12,394 bases of DNA from JAPUDS01 sp039812985 (GCA_039812985.1 JBDHUL010000026.1:1-12394), one strand, 5' to 3'. Shown: positions 1 through 6,523, counted from the stretch's first letter. The notes: a model not told the origin generated them from the sequence alone. Program-made: numbers and translations.

Positions 1-450
1 CAGGATCTTACTGCTCTCATACTGGAGGTACGCGAATATGCTCGGTGGTACGAACACGAGACCATACGTCGTCAGTCTGGCACAACGAACCCATCCACCC
101 AGCCAGTACTGTCGCCAACAACCGCAACCCTGCTACGGGCAATCAGCGGCGGTACCAGTTTGCAACCCAAGCAACTTGAAGAAGTTATTGCAACACTGTT
201 GCAGTACAAAAAAACCTCTCCGGTTATTACACTCACTCTCGCCGCTCCTGTCACCGCTGCCGTCAAAGCAACTCTCACGGCGTGGTGCCGCCAAGAACTG
301 TCGCCAAACGTACTTGTCTCCTTTGAGTCAAATCGCACACTGCTCGGCGGTATGGTTGTACGTTACGGCAGCCACGTCCATGACTGGTCGCACCGACGCG
401 CTCTTCTCTCGAGCACGGTCTCCATGAGTGAGGTGCTCAACCATGTTTGA
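1..450 (+). CDS. atpH: F1 ATP synthase subunit delta (OSCP-like), 5'-partial
   Basis: The frame is open from base 1 to the TGA at 448-450, giving 149 codons, and the true start lies left of the window. The last ~75 residues match the delta/OSCP C-terminal domain: a hydrophobic strand (VITLTLAAP), a helix, then LLGGMVVRYGSHVHDWSHRRALL-type sequence, the counterpart of the family's GGvvIrigd.viDgSvrgrL. Delta links the F1 head to the peripheral b stalk. The first visible ~30 residues (LTALILEVREYARWYEHE) look like one amphipathic helix, followed by a Thr/Pro/Ser linker. They do not look like the end of the usual six-helix N-terminal bundle, though that domain could still lie upstream. The position directly before alpha supports the call. 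The stop overlaps atpA by 8 nt. An internal TTG at 160 would give a truncated domain and is not a convincing start. Confidence 0.75.
   Translation, partial: QDLTALILEVREYARWYEHETIRRQSGTTNPSTQPVLSPTTATLLRAISGGTSLQPKQLEEVIATLLQYKKTSPVITLTLAAPVTAAVKATLTAWCRQELSPNVLVSFESNRTLLGGMVVRYGSHVHDWSHRRALLSSTVSMSEVLNHV
430..435 (+). promoter_or_regulatory. Ribosome binding site of atpA
   Basis: GAGGTG ends 7 nt before the ATG at 443 and lies inside the delta reading frame. It decides the alpha start: the in-frame GTG at 428 would put this motif inside the coding sequence and leave no comparable site upstream. Confidence 0.7.
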
Positions 451-1948
451 AAACGCTGAATTTCAAAAGCTTGTCGAGGCCGACCAGCTTACTGGAGAGG
501 TCGTCGCGACCAACCGGTTTATCGTCGAAATCAAGGGACTTGAAGGCGTACGGATTGGAGCGCAGGTCTTGTTCGAGGACGGCCAGCGCGGGTTCGTCCG
601 CGAAGCGTATGGCGACAAAGTAATTTTATACAACATCGACTCCGAACACCTGCCTCTCGGTACCCTCGCTGTCCTTCAGTACGACACGCTTCAAATACCG
701 GTAGGTAAAGAGCTTATTGGACGTGTTATCACCCCTATGGGTGAACCGGTTGACGGGAAGGGACCGGTTGTTGCCGAGGCCCGTTCAGGGATATTTAACC
801 CGGCGCCAGGTATTATGGACCGCAAAGTGCTCGACCAGCAGCTCGTGAGCGGCGTCTCAGCGGTCGATAGCTTTTTCCCGATCGTAATGGGTCAGCGCAT
901 CGCCATCCTCGGTGACAGCAAATCCGGCAAAAGCACCTTTTTGTCGCAACTTATCGCCAACCAGCAAGGGAGCGACCGCATTGCGGTGTTCGTCCTGATC
1001 GGCAAACGCAAAGTCGATATCGAACGCCTCCTGTCGGGACTTCGCGCCTCTGGAGCAATCGACCATACCATCGTGGTTCTCGCCAATATTTTCGATAGCC
1101 TCACTCAGAGCTACCTCGCCCCTTACGCCGGAGCGGCCATGGCCGAGTATCTCTGGCAAACCGGTGAAGGACGCGACGTCATCATCATGTATGACGACCT
1201 TTCGAGCCACGCCGAAGCCTACCGTCAACTGTCGCTATTACAAGAAGTTGATCCGGGCCGTGATAGCTATCCGGGTGACATATTCTATACCCACTCGTCG
1301 CTACTGGAACGAGCCGGACGCCTGTTGACCAACGACAAAACGCTGTCCAGTCTCCCGGTGGTGCTCACGCCAAACGACGATATTACTGCCTATCTTTCAA
1401 CGAACATCATGTCCATTACCGACGGACAGATTATCTTTGATCTCGGCTATTTTCGTAAAGGCGTGCGCCCAGCCGTCAACGCTGGCTTGTCAGTATCGCG
1501 CGTCGGCGGACAAGCCCAGAGCAAACGCCAGAAACAGCTGTCTACTGCCTTGTTCAAAGCTCTTGCAAAATATCATCAGGCAGATGAATTTTCCCATTTT
1601 TCATCACAGCTATCGAAAGAAACGCGCACCGATCTTGCCCGCGGTAAACACCTCTACGCCGCCCTTATGCAACCTCCCGAAGAATTGTTTTCACTCCCCG
1701 AGCAGCAACTCATGCTCGAAACTATCATGCTGTCGCCCGACGACCGAACGATAGACGTTGCCGCTCTAAAAAAGGCCGTCCGTGAGCGTGCCGCCGAAGC
1801 AACCGATGATGCTGCCTACGACCGTATAGAGGTCGAATTACTCGACTCCTTTGGCGCCGCGCCGCTTCCCACTAAAAAGCCCGGCGCACCAGAGGGGAAA
1901 GAAGCGGAACCGGTCACAGAAAACCCAAAAATGGAGAAGAAACCATGA
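443..1948 (+). CDS. atpA: F1 ATP synthase subunit alpha
   Basis: This is the non-catalytic nucleotide-binding subunit of the alpha3-beta3 head, 501 aa from Met443, close to the usual ~500-510. The P-loop GDSKSGKST is at residues 157-165. APYAGAAMAEY, YDDLSSHAEAYRQLSLL and PGRDSYPGDIFYTHSSLLERA are recognisable alpha signatures. The arginine finger is kept in SVSRVGG (Arg353), so alpha can still complete the beta active site. Oddities: the N-terminus is about 11 residues shorter than E. coli alpha before the first beta-barrel strand. The usual IGQK after the central strand reads IGKRK. The RRPPGRE motif reads EVDPGRD. The last ~30 residues (from about 471) form a Pro/Lys/Glu tail of low complexity. 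The stop TGA overlaps the ATG of a micro-ORF (ATGA). The family call is certain; the start is likely. Confidence 0.97.
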   Translation: MFENAEFQKLVEADQLTGEVVATNRFIVEIKGLEGVRIGAQVLFEDGQRGFVREAYGDKVILYNIDSEHLPLGTLAVLQYDTLQIPVGKELIGRVITPMGEPVDGKGPVVAEARSGIFNPAPGIMDRKVLDQQLVSGVSAVDSFFPIVMGQRIAILGDSKSGKSTFLSQLIANQQGSDRIAVFVLIGKRKVDIERLLSGLRASGAIDHTIVVLANIFDSLTQSYLAPYAGAAMAEYLWQTGEGRDVIIMYDDLSSHAEAYRQLSLLQEVDPGRDSYPGDIFYTHSSLLERAGRLLTNDKTLSSLPVVLTPNDDITAYLSTNIMSITDGQIIFDLGYFRKGVRPAVNAGLSVSRVGGQAQSKRQKQLSTALFKALAKYHQADEFSHFSSQLSKETRTDLARGKHLYAALMQPPEELFSLPEQQLMLETIMLSPDDRTIDVAALKKAVRERAAEATDDAAYDRIEVELLDSFGAAPLPTKKPGAPEGKEAEPVTENPKMEKKP

Positions 1949-2007
1949 TGATTTCCATGGTTAACTACCAACGATTGACCGATGATTTTCTTGGGAGAAG
2001 AGCCTGA
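1945..2007 (+). CDS. 20-codon micro-ORF coupling atpA to atpG
   Basis: ATG at 1945 overlaps the atpA stop by 4 nt (ATGA). GGAGA at 1933-1937 sits 7 nt upstream. The frame runs 20 codons (MMISMVNYQR...FLGRRA) to a TGA at 2005-2007, whose last base is the A of the atpG ATG. It therefore fills the whole gap between alpha and gamma with a start, a stop and a ribosome binding site in the right places. I recognise no homologue. It could be a tiny ATP synthase-associated peptide, or a translated leader whose purpose is to carry ribosomes to atpG. It is not the missing N-terminus of gamma, because gamma's conserved first helix is complete downstream. Chance is possible for so short a frame, but the double stop/start overlap argues against it. 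Confidence 0.45.
   Translation: MMISMVNYQRLTDDFLGRRA
1993..1998 (+). promoter_or_regulatory. Ribosome binding site of atpG
   Basis: GGGAGA ends 8 nt before the ATG at 2007. An in-frame TGA at 1983-1985 closes the gamma frame upstream and no other ATG/GTG/TTG lies between, so this site and start are well fixed. Confidence 0.65.
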
Positions 2008-2870
2008 TGCGCCGCCCCAATGTCATCGAAAAAGAAGCGGCGAGTATTGAAACACTCCGCGATCTCACGAACGTGTTTGAAAGTCTCGCAAGCACGCAGG
2101 TTGCGAAGGTGAAGAACAAAGTTGAACTGTCAAAACGGTTTTTTGCGCTGTTATGGGAACACTACAGCGCAATACGTGTTGACCCAAAACGACGCATCAC
2201 CGGCCGAGGCGATGACGGAAACGGCAAAAGCGTGATGGTGCTCATTTCAGCAGAAGGCGGCTTGTCGGGAGACCTCGACCAGCGGATGATAGAAAACATG
2301 CAGTCGGAGTACATCCCAGAAAAAACCGATATCGTCGTGCTCGGCAGCCACGGCGCCGGACAGCTCACGCAACGCGGTATTCCGTACATACGGTTTTTCC
2401 AAGTACCTGAAACTGACCGCTATATCGATGTTACTCCTGTTATTGAAACCATAATCCCATACTCACACATCAGTGTGTACTACGAAGAATACATGTCACT
2501 TGGGCAACAGGAAGTCCGCAAAATTGACCTTATCTCACGTCTCCAGAGCCTGAGCGAAGGAGCTGATGAATACGTCATCACCGACAAAGACACTATTTTT
2601 GAGCCGTCACTCGATGAAATAGCCGACCAGATGGAAATCATGATGATGAGCCTCGCCCTAAGCCAGACGATTCTCGAGTCTGGTCTCGCGCAAGCCGCCA
2701 GTCGATTTAACGCCATGACCGTTGCTGAAGACCGTGCTGGAGAACTGCTCAGTGAATACCATATGGAATACCACCGCTCCAAACGAGCCGAAAATGACCG
2801 CCGACTGCGTGAAGTACTGGTTGGTATGAAAAAGAAAAAGCGAACGGCTGCGGCCGCCGGAGGAAACTAA
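2007..2870 (+). CDS. atpG: F1 ATP synthase subunit gamma
   Basis: This is the central rotor shaft, 287 aa. The N-terminal helix (about residues 10-45, IETLRDLTNVFESLASTQVAKVKNK) corresponds to the family's I.S..NT.KIT.AM.MVAASK helix but is strongly diverged. The Rossmann-like middle domain begins with MVLISAEGGLSGDLDQRM, the counterpart of SDRGLCGglN. The C-terminal helix follows the family pattern from GLAQAASRFNAMTVAEDRAGELL to REVLVG. It then continues about ten residues beyond E. coli gamma with a basic and Ala-rich end (KKKKRTAAAAGGN). Positions that contact beta in E. coli gamma (around Gln269 and Thr273) carry charged residues here. The stop TAA overlaps the beta ATG by one base. The identification is firm from sequence and position. 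Confidence 0.95.
   Translation: MRRPNVIEKEAASIETLRDLTNVFESLASTQVAKVKNKVELSKRFFALLWEHYSAIRVDPKRRITGRGDDGNGKSVMVLISAEGGLSGDLDQRMIENMQSEYIPEKTDIVVLGSHGAGQLTQRGIPYIRFFQVPETDRYIDVTPVIETIIPYSHISVYYEEYMSLGQQEVRKIDLISRLQSLSEGADEYVITDKDTIFEPSLDEIADQMEIMMMSLALSQTILESGLAQAASRFNAMTVAEDRAGELLSEYHMEYHRSKRAENDRRLREVLVGMKKKKRTAAAAGGN
2859..2863 (+). promoter_or_regulatory. Ribosome binding site of atpD
   Basis: A full GGAGG lies 6 nt before the ATG at 2870, inside the last codons of gamma. It is the strongest Shine-Dalgarno in the window, fitting the high dose of beta needed. Confidence 0.8.
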
Positions 2871-4282
2871 TGGAACTCAGCTACAAAACCGATGACTACG
2901 TAGGTGTGATCAGCACTATCCGCGGTCTGACCGTCGAAGTTGAGATTGTCGGCGAACGCCCAGACACCAAAGAACTCCTTGCTGTCGAAAATTGCCCTAG
3001 CGTATTTATTGAGGTCAACTTTTTTAAAAAGGGTCTTGCTGTCTGTCTCAACCTCAACAATGACCAGACAATCCACTGTGGCCAACGCTTGTTCCGTAGC
3101 CACGTTAAGGTCACCGTGCCCGTCGGGGCAGCCACGATGGGCCGTGTATTCAACGCGCTTGGTGAACCGCTTGACAAAGGCCCGGCTGTCACCGAAAATC
3201 GTCGTTCCATCACCGTCCCTTCGGGCACTACCAGCTACCGTGATAGCTCAAACCTCGAGCTGCTCGAAACCGGCCTCAAAGTTATCGACTTCCTGACTCC
3301 GTTCGTCAAAGGCCGCAAGATCGGCGTCATCGGCGGCGCTGGTGTGGGCAAGACCGTCCTCACCATGGAAATGATCCACAACGTCACCATGGACAAAAGC
3401 GGCGACGGCACACCGACGAAATCGTTGTCTATTTACTGTGGTGTCGGTGAACGTATCCGGGAGGGTAACGAACTTTACGAAACTCTGCGCGATACCGATG
3501 TGCTGAAAAATACTGTCATGTTCTTTGGCCAGATGGATGCAACACCGGCCATCCGCAGCATGGTCGCCCCTGCGGCCGCCACTGCCGCCGAGTATTTCCG
3601 CGACGAAGAGGGTAAAGATATTCTGTTCTTCGTCGATAACATCTACCGCCACGTCCAGGCCATGACCGAAATGAGTACCAACCTCGGTCTTATTCCGAGC
3701 GAAGGCGGCTATAGCCCAATGGTCTTTAGCGATCTGCGCCGACTCCAGGACCGCCTCGCTAGTACCGAAAAAGGGACGATTACCAGCGTGCAGGCTATCT
3801 ACGTGCCTGCCGACGACCTATCTGACCCGGCCGTACAGGCCATTTCTCAGCAGCTCGACAGCGTGCTCGTGCTCGACCGTTCCATTGCCGAGCAGGGCAT
3901 TCGTCCCGCAGTCAACCTCCTCAAAACCACCAGTTCCCTCCTCACCCCAACCATCGTCGGCGAACGCCACTATCGTCTGGCCGAAAAGGTCCAGTCTGTC
4001 ATGCAAAAATACGATAGTCTCAAGAATATCATTGCTATCGTCGGCGAGAACGAACTTTCTCCGGCCGACCGCGCAGACTATCAAAATGCCAAGAAACTTA
4101 TCCAGTTTTTTTCACAAGACTTTGCAGTGGCCGAAAAGTTCTCTGGGCATCCCGGGGAGTACTATACTCTTGCTCAGACGCTCGACGGTATCGAAGCGAT
4201 CCTCACCGGCAAGCCGACCGAGGAGAGTTCGTCGAATGAAGCGTCAGCTCCGGAAACAACCCCGAAAGAGACCGCTGCGTGA
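2870..4282 (+). CDS. atpD: F1 ATP synthase subunit beta (catalytic)
   Basis: This is the catalytic subunit, 470 aa, of normal length. An N-terminal beta-barrel (1-80) precedes the nucleotide-binding core. The core has P-loop GGAGVGKT (155-162), GVGERIREGNELY with the general-base Glu194 and Arg195, FFVDNIYR with Asp256 and Arg260, and QAIYVPADDLSDP with Tyr311. The C-terminal adenine-pocket Phe418 and Phe424 are kept. All the chemistry residues I can check are present, so it should be active. Two positions stand out. The adenine-stacking Tyr of the GIYPAVDPL motif (Tyr345 in bovine, Tyr331 in E. coli) is Arg345, within GIRPAVNLL, a string typical of alpha. The DELSEED lever reads NELSPAD (394-400). 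The last ~24 residues are a Ser/Glu/Thr/Pro tail. The stop TGA overlaps the epsilon GTG by 4 nt. Confidence 0.97.
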   Translation: MELSYKTDDYVGVISTIRGLTVEVEIVGERPDTKELLAVENCPSVFIEVNFFKKGLAVCLNLNNDQTIHCGQRLFRSHVKVTVPVGAATMGRVFNALGEPLDKGPAVTENRRSITVPSGTTSYRDSSNLELLETGLKVIDFLTPFVKGRKIGVIGGAGVGKTVLTMEMIHNVTMDKSGDGTPTKSLSIYCGVGERIREGNELYETLRDTDVLKNTVMFFGQMDATPAIRSMVAPAAATAAEYFRDEEGKDILFFVDNIYRHVQAMTEMSTNLGLIPSEGGYSPMVFSDLRRLQDRLASTEKGTITSVQAIYVPADDLSDPAVQAISQQLDSVLVLDRSIAEQGIRPAVNLLKTTSSLLTPTIVGERHYRLAEKVQSVMQKYDSLKNIIAIVGENELSPADRADYQNAKKLIQFFSQDFAVAEKFSGHPGEYYTLAQTLDGIEAILTGKPTEESSSNEASAPETTPKETAA

Positions 4283-4539
4283 AAACCCCAAAAAAGCGAT
4301 TAAGTGTCATCGCCCGCGCTCCATTTGAGATTTACTATGAGGGAGAAGCCGATGCCGTGTCGGCCGCCAATCGCGTCGGACCGTTCGATGTTCTTCCAGA
4401 CCACGCTGACTTTTTTTCCGTCCTTGAAGCCTGCGATGTCACCATAGACACGGGTGAGGATGCCCCTGTTACCTTTCACGCCGATGCCGGTATTATCACC
4501 GCTCGGCAGAACGAAGTTCACCTATTTGTGAACATGTAG
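4279..4539 (+). CDS. atpC: F1 ATP synthase subunit epsilon, N-terminal domain only
   Basis: The protein is 86 aa and starts at GTG 4279, which overlaps the beta stop (GTGA). A weak AAAGAG lies 8 nt upstream. The sequence has the epsilon beta-sandwich pattern: an opening strand (RLSVIARAPFEIYYEGEADAV), the GPFDVLPDHADFFSVL stretch matching the family's G.~gilpgHa.lls.L, and a final ITARQNEVHLFV strand. Epsilon binds gamma at the foot of the shaft and contacts the c-ring. Typical epsilon is 130-140 aa, with two C-terminal helices that can insert into F1 and inhibit ATP hydrolysis. This protein stops after the beta-sandwich, so that control is absent. The frame ends cleanly, with no sign of a frameshift. 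It is the last gene of the operon. Confidence 0.88.
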   Translation: MKTPKKRLSVIARAPFEIYYEGEADAVSAANRVGPFDVLPDHADFFSVLEACDVTIDTGEDAPVTFHADAGIITARQNEVHLFVNM

Positions 4540-4545
4540 CGGGGC

Positions 4546-5568
4546 CTACTGCATGACAATGTAATCAAACGCATACCCTGCTGGCGCCAACGCGCCGGCC
4601 GATGAAATACTAAACCCGCTAGCTGTGCGGTTAATGAATACCGGCGCATAGTTTCCAACTGGCGTCACGACGACATGCGGCGTCGTGGCATATTCGTGCG
4701 TGAACGTCACCGATGCAAGTAGCCCGCCAGCAGCACCCACGCCGGTGTTGACAGCGATTGTCCCAGAAGCATCGTTACCACTTATCGATACCGTACCACT
4801 CGATCCCACACCCGGGCCAGTTGACACAGCTGGCGCCGAGCCCTTCGTCACCACATGCCCACCGATGGTTAACGTGGTATCTGACGTCAAGCTGCTCGCC
4901 TGAAAGTTACGGACGCTGAGCGTCCCTCCAACCGCGAGACTCCCCGCAATATTGGCGTTGTTGTTCACCGTAAGGAGTTGCCCAACGGTCATTGTCCCCT
5001 GAAGCTTTGCGCTCCCGCCGACAACCAGGTCCTTACGCAGGTTCATTGTCGAAACTGTACCGTCACCATTGGCATTGAACTGGTCAATCTGCATATTTTT
5101 AGCCTGCAATTTGTCCAACCGGGCATCGGCCGCCTCAAGTGCATTGTTGAGGTTTAACGTTCCCGCAATCCGTACATTGCTTCCCATCGTCACCGTGCCG
5201 TTGAACTTCGAGTTTGGCCCCACGACCAGCTCAGTACCGGCATTGTCTACCGGTGTCTTGCTCATACCAAGTTTGTTGAGCGTCTCAGCACTTAGTGTCA
5301 CCGTTTCTTTGTTGATACTCTGCGCCGGATCCTGTCCGCGCATGACAAACGCGATAATACCGATGTTTGCCGCAATAATAAGCCCCACCACAGCCAACCC
5401 GATAAATGTCGCTGTACTGCTCGGACGATACGACCCGCGGCGCGGTCGGATAGATGTGTTAAACGCCGATGCTGTGGGACTTTTGACAGTATTCGGCCCA
5501 GCATCCGAAGGTGTTTCACCTTGAACGGTCAGCTTTTCGGGTTGGGGTTGTTTGGTTTCGTCGGGCAT
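4546..5568 (-). CDS. Single-pass membrane protein with repetitive beta region and tail-fibre-like C-terminal module
   Basis: 340 aa, start ATG at 5568. Residues 1-53 are a Pro/Ser/Thr-rich, net basic cytoplasmic segment (RPRRGSYR just before the membrane). Residues 54-77 form one hydrophobic helix with no cleavage site, so the rest is probably outside. Residues 112-245 repeat short V.G...~.G.l.v units (TELVVGPNSKFNGTVTMGSN, LVVGGSAKLQGTMTVGQLLT), which suggests a bactofilin-like or fibre-like beta-solenoid. A short heptad-like helix (about 142-160) interrupts them. Residues 258-340 form a compact module, GTIAVNTG...VTFTHEYATTPHVVVTP...ASGFSISS...YAFDYIVMQ, of a type seen at the ends of fibre and surface proteins. 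The gene converges on atpC with a 6 bp gap and is divergent from the gene at 5673. Its function is unknown; a surface-exposed, possibly trimeric appendage is my inference. Confidence 0.85.
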   Translation of the reverse strand: MPDETKQPQPEKLTVQGETPSDAGPNTVKSPTASAFNTSIRPRRGSYRPSSTATFIGLAVVGLIIAANIGIIAFVMRGQDPAQSINKETVTLSAETLNKLGMSKTPVDNAGTELVVGPNSKFNGTVTMGSNVRIAGTLNLNNALEAADARLDKLQAKNMQIDQFNANGDGTVSTMNLRKDLVVGGSAKLQGTMTVGQLLTVNNNANIAGSLAVGGTLSVRNFQASSLTSDTTLTIGGHVVTKGSAPAVSTGPGVGSSGTVSISGNDASGTIAVNTGVGAAGGLLASVTFTHEYATTPHVVVTPVGNYAPVFINRTASGFSISSAGALAPAGYAFDYIVMQ

Positions 5569-5573
5569 AGCCT

Positions 5574-5587
5574 ATCTACGGTTAGAT
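5574..5587 (-). other. Short hairpin at the 5' end of the minus-strand transcript
   Basis: ATCTA (5574-5578) and TAGAT (5583-5587) form a 5 bp inverted repeat with a 4-nt loop. It lies between the predicted transcription start (about 5587) and the ATG at 5568. It could be a small 5' stabilising hairpin or an operator half-site pair. It is short enough to be chance. Confidence 0.2.
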
Positions 5588-5593
5588 GGTGAA

Positions 5594-5622
5594 AGTATAG
5601 AGCCTTCGCCCAAAAAGCACAA
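5594..5622 (-). promoter_or_regulatory. Promoter of the minus-strand membrane protein gene
   Basis: Read on the minus strand: TTGTGC (5622-5617), a 17 bp spacer, then TATACT (5599-5594). The predicted start near 5587 leaves a ~19 nt leader before the ATG at 5568. Only a weak purine stretch (GATAGG) is present as a ribosome binding site. It is divergent from the promoter at 5636-5663. Confidence 0.6.
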
Positions 5623-5635
5623 GCGCTGTTCCCTG

Positions 5636-5663
5636 TTGGCCATACCCGCACATGTACTATAAT
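5636..5663 (+). promoter_or_regulatory. Promoter of the 242-aa surface protein gene, nearly leaderless
   Basis: TTGGCC (5636-5641), a 16 bp spacer and a perfect TATAAT (5658-5663). The ATG at 5673 begins 10 nt after the -10 box, so transcription should start 0-4 nt before the start codon. The upstream in-frame ATG at 5652 lies before the predicted start point and would not be transcribed from this promoter. Confidence 0.65.
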
Positions 5664-5672
5664 GTAAGAAGT

Positions 5673-6401
5673 ATGAAAAAGGTTATGGTGCGTTGGAGCG
5701 TCGTCGTCGTGGTTGCCGCGTGCGGTAGCGCCTGCTTCAGTGGGCCTGCTGCGAGCGCCCTCCAGTCGAGCAACTACCGTTTTGACGAAAGCGCCATTAG
5801 CACCGGCAATATGCTTCAGTCGAGCTCGGCTAACTACAAAGCCCTGGACGGCGTCAACGATTTGGCTATTGGTACCTCGTCATCGTCAAATTACCAGGTT
5901 GTCGCCGGTTCAAAGACCGACCCGTACCCTTGGTTGTCGTTCGCCATCACCTCCTCAAACGCAAACTTCGGCGTATTGTCCCCGTCGACCACTGCAACCG
6001 CGACTGCTACATTTTCTGTCCTCAACTACACAAGCTACGGGTACATCGTACAGGTAACGGGGTCTCCTCCAACAAATGCCGGGCATGATATCTCGCCAAT
6101 GACCATACCGGGGTCATCGCAGACCGGCATCGAACAGTTTGGACTTAACCTAGTCGCAAATACCTCACCCATCTCACTCGGCGCCAATCCTGACAATGGC
6201 CAATTTGGCTACGGCTCTGTTACCAGCAACTACGCGGGTGCAAACACTTACCACTATGCTGATGGTGATATTGTTGCGCAAGCTCCCAAGAGTTCGGGCC
6301 TCACCAACTACACCATCAGTTATATATTGAACGTCACCCCACTCACTCCTGGTGGTCAGTACTCGACAAACCAAGCGCTTATCGTCACCGGAACCTACTA
6401 A
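5673..6401 (+). CDS. Exported beta-rich surface protein, short member of a three-gene WxL-like family
   Basis: 242 aa from ATG 5673. This start is preferred to ATG 5652, which sits inside the promoter. Signal peptide: KK, R, then a run of Val, with a possible cleavage after Ala29 (ASA). A lipobox-like VAAC at 14-17 is an alternative that would make it a lipoprotein. Residues 31-80 hold a repeated SSNY/SANY/SSNY pattern (SSNYRFDESAIS, SSANYKALDG, SSSNYQVVAGS), common in secreted proteins. Residues 85-242 form the domain shared with the next two genes: strand-rich Thr/Ala/Ser sequence with GYIVQVTG, QFGLNL, IVA, TNYTISYILNV and a terminal PGGQYSTNQALIVTGTY. It lacks the cysteines of its relatives. 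I recognise no enzymatic motif. It is likely a cell-surface structural or adhesive protein. Confidence 0.8.
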   Translation: MKKVMVRWSVVVVVAACGSACFSGPAASALQSSNYRFDESAISTGNMLQSSSANYKALDGVNDLAIGTSSSSNYQVVAGSKTDPYPWLSFAITSSNANFGVLSPSTTATATATFSVLNYTSYGYIVQVTGSPPTNAGHDISPMTIPGSSQTGIEQFGLNLVANTSPISLGANPDNGQFGYGSVTSNYAGANTYHYADGDIVAQAPKSSGLTNYTISYILNVTPLTPGGQYSTNQALIVTGTY

Positions 6402-6403
6402 CA

Positions 6404-6419
6404 GTACTTGGCGAAGTAC
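6404..6419 (+). terminator. Possible hairpin after the 242-aa gene
   Basis: GTACTT (6404-6409) pairs perfectly with AAGTAC (6414-6419) around a GGCG loop, 2 nt after the stop codon. No T run follows directly (a T5 comes about 20 nt later), so it is at best a weak terminator or a 3'-end stabiliser. Confidence 0.3.
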
Positions 6420-6457
6420 CGCCCTCCAGTCTCTGAGCATTTTTAACGAAAAAGGTG

Positions 6458-6487
6458 TTGACACGGTTATAGCGCTCATGCTAGCAT
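6458..6487 (+). promoter_or_regulatory. Promoter of the first 393-aa WxL-like gene
   Basis: A consensus TTGACA (6458-6463), an 18 bp spacer, and TAGCAT (6482-6487) with an extended -10 TG at 6479-6480. The predicted start near 6494 gives a ~30 nt A/C-rich leader before the ATG at 6524, with no Shine-Dalgarno in the usual position. Confidence 0.6.
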
Positions 6488-6523
6488 ATGGGGTGAAAGT
6501 TACCATAAAACAAAAACAACACT

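Noticed and set aside
38..427. 129-codon frame on the + strand inside the delta region
   Set aside because: It is a shadow of the delta frame. Its composition is irregular, no family pattern is visible, and the delta frame explains the region.
428..442. GTG at 428 as the atpA start
   Set aside because: It would place the GAGGTG ribosome binding site inside the gene and has no good site of its own. Met443 fits both the spacing and the family N-terminus.
857..1228. Long minus-strand frames inside atpA, and others inside atpD (3248-3652) and the WxL-like genes
   Set aside because: They lie wholly within conserved + strand genes. They reflect codon bias, and I found no family pattern in them.
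1945..2010. Micro-ORF as a frameshifted N-terminus of gamma
   Set aside because: The conserved first helix of gamma is complete after Met2007, so no missing segment needs to be supplied.
5652..5672. ATG at 5652 as the start of the 242-aa protein
   Set aside because: It overlaps the -10 box TATAAT. The seven extra residues (MYYNVRS) do not suit a signal peptide, while MKKVMVR at 5673 does.
5673..5760. Firm lipoprotein call for the 242-aa protein
   Set aside because: VAAC resembles a lipobox, but a good signal peptidase I site (ASA) follows 12 residues later, so I left both options open.
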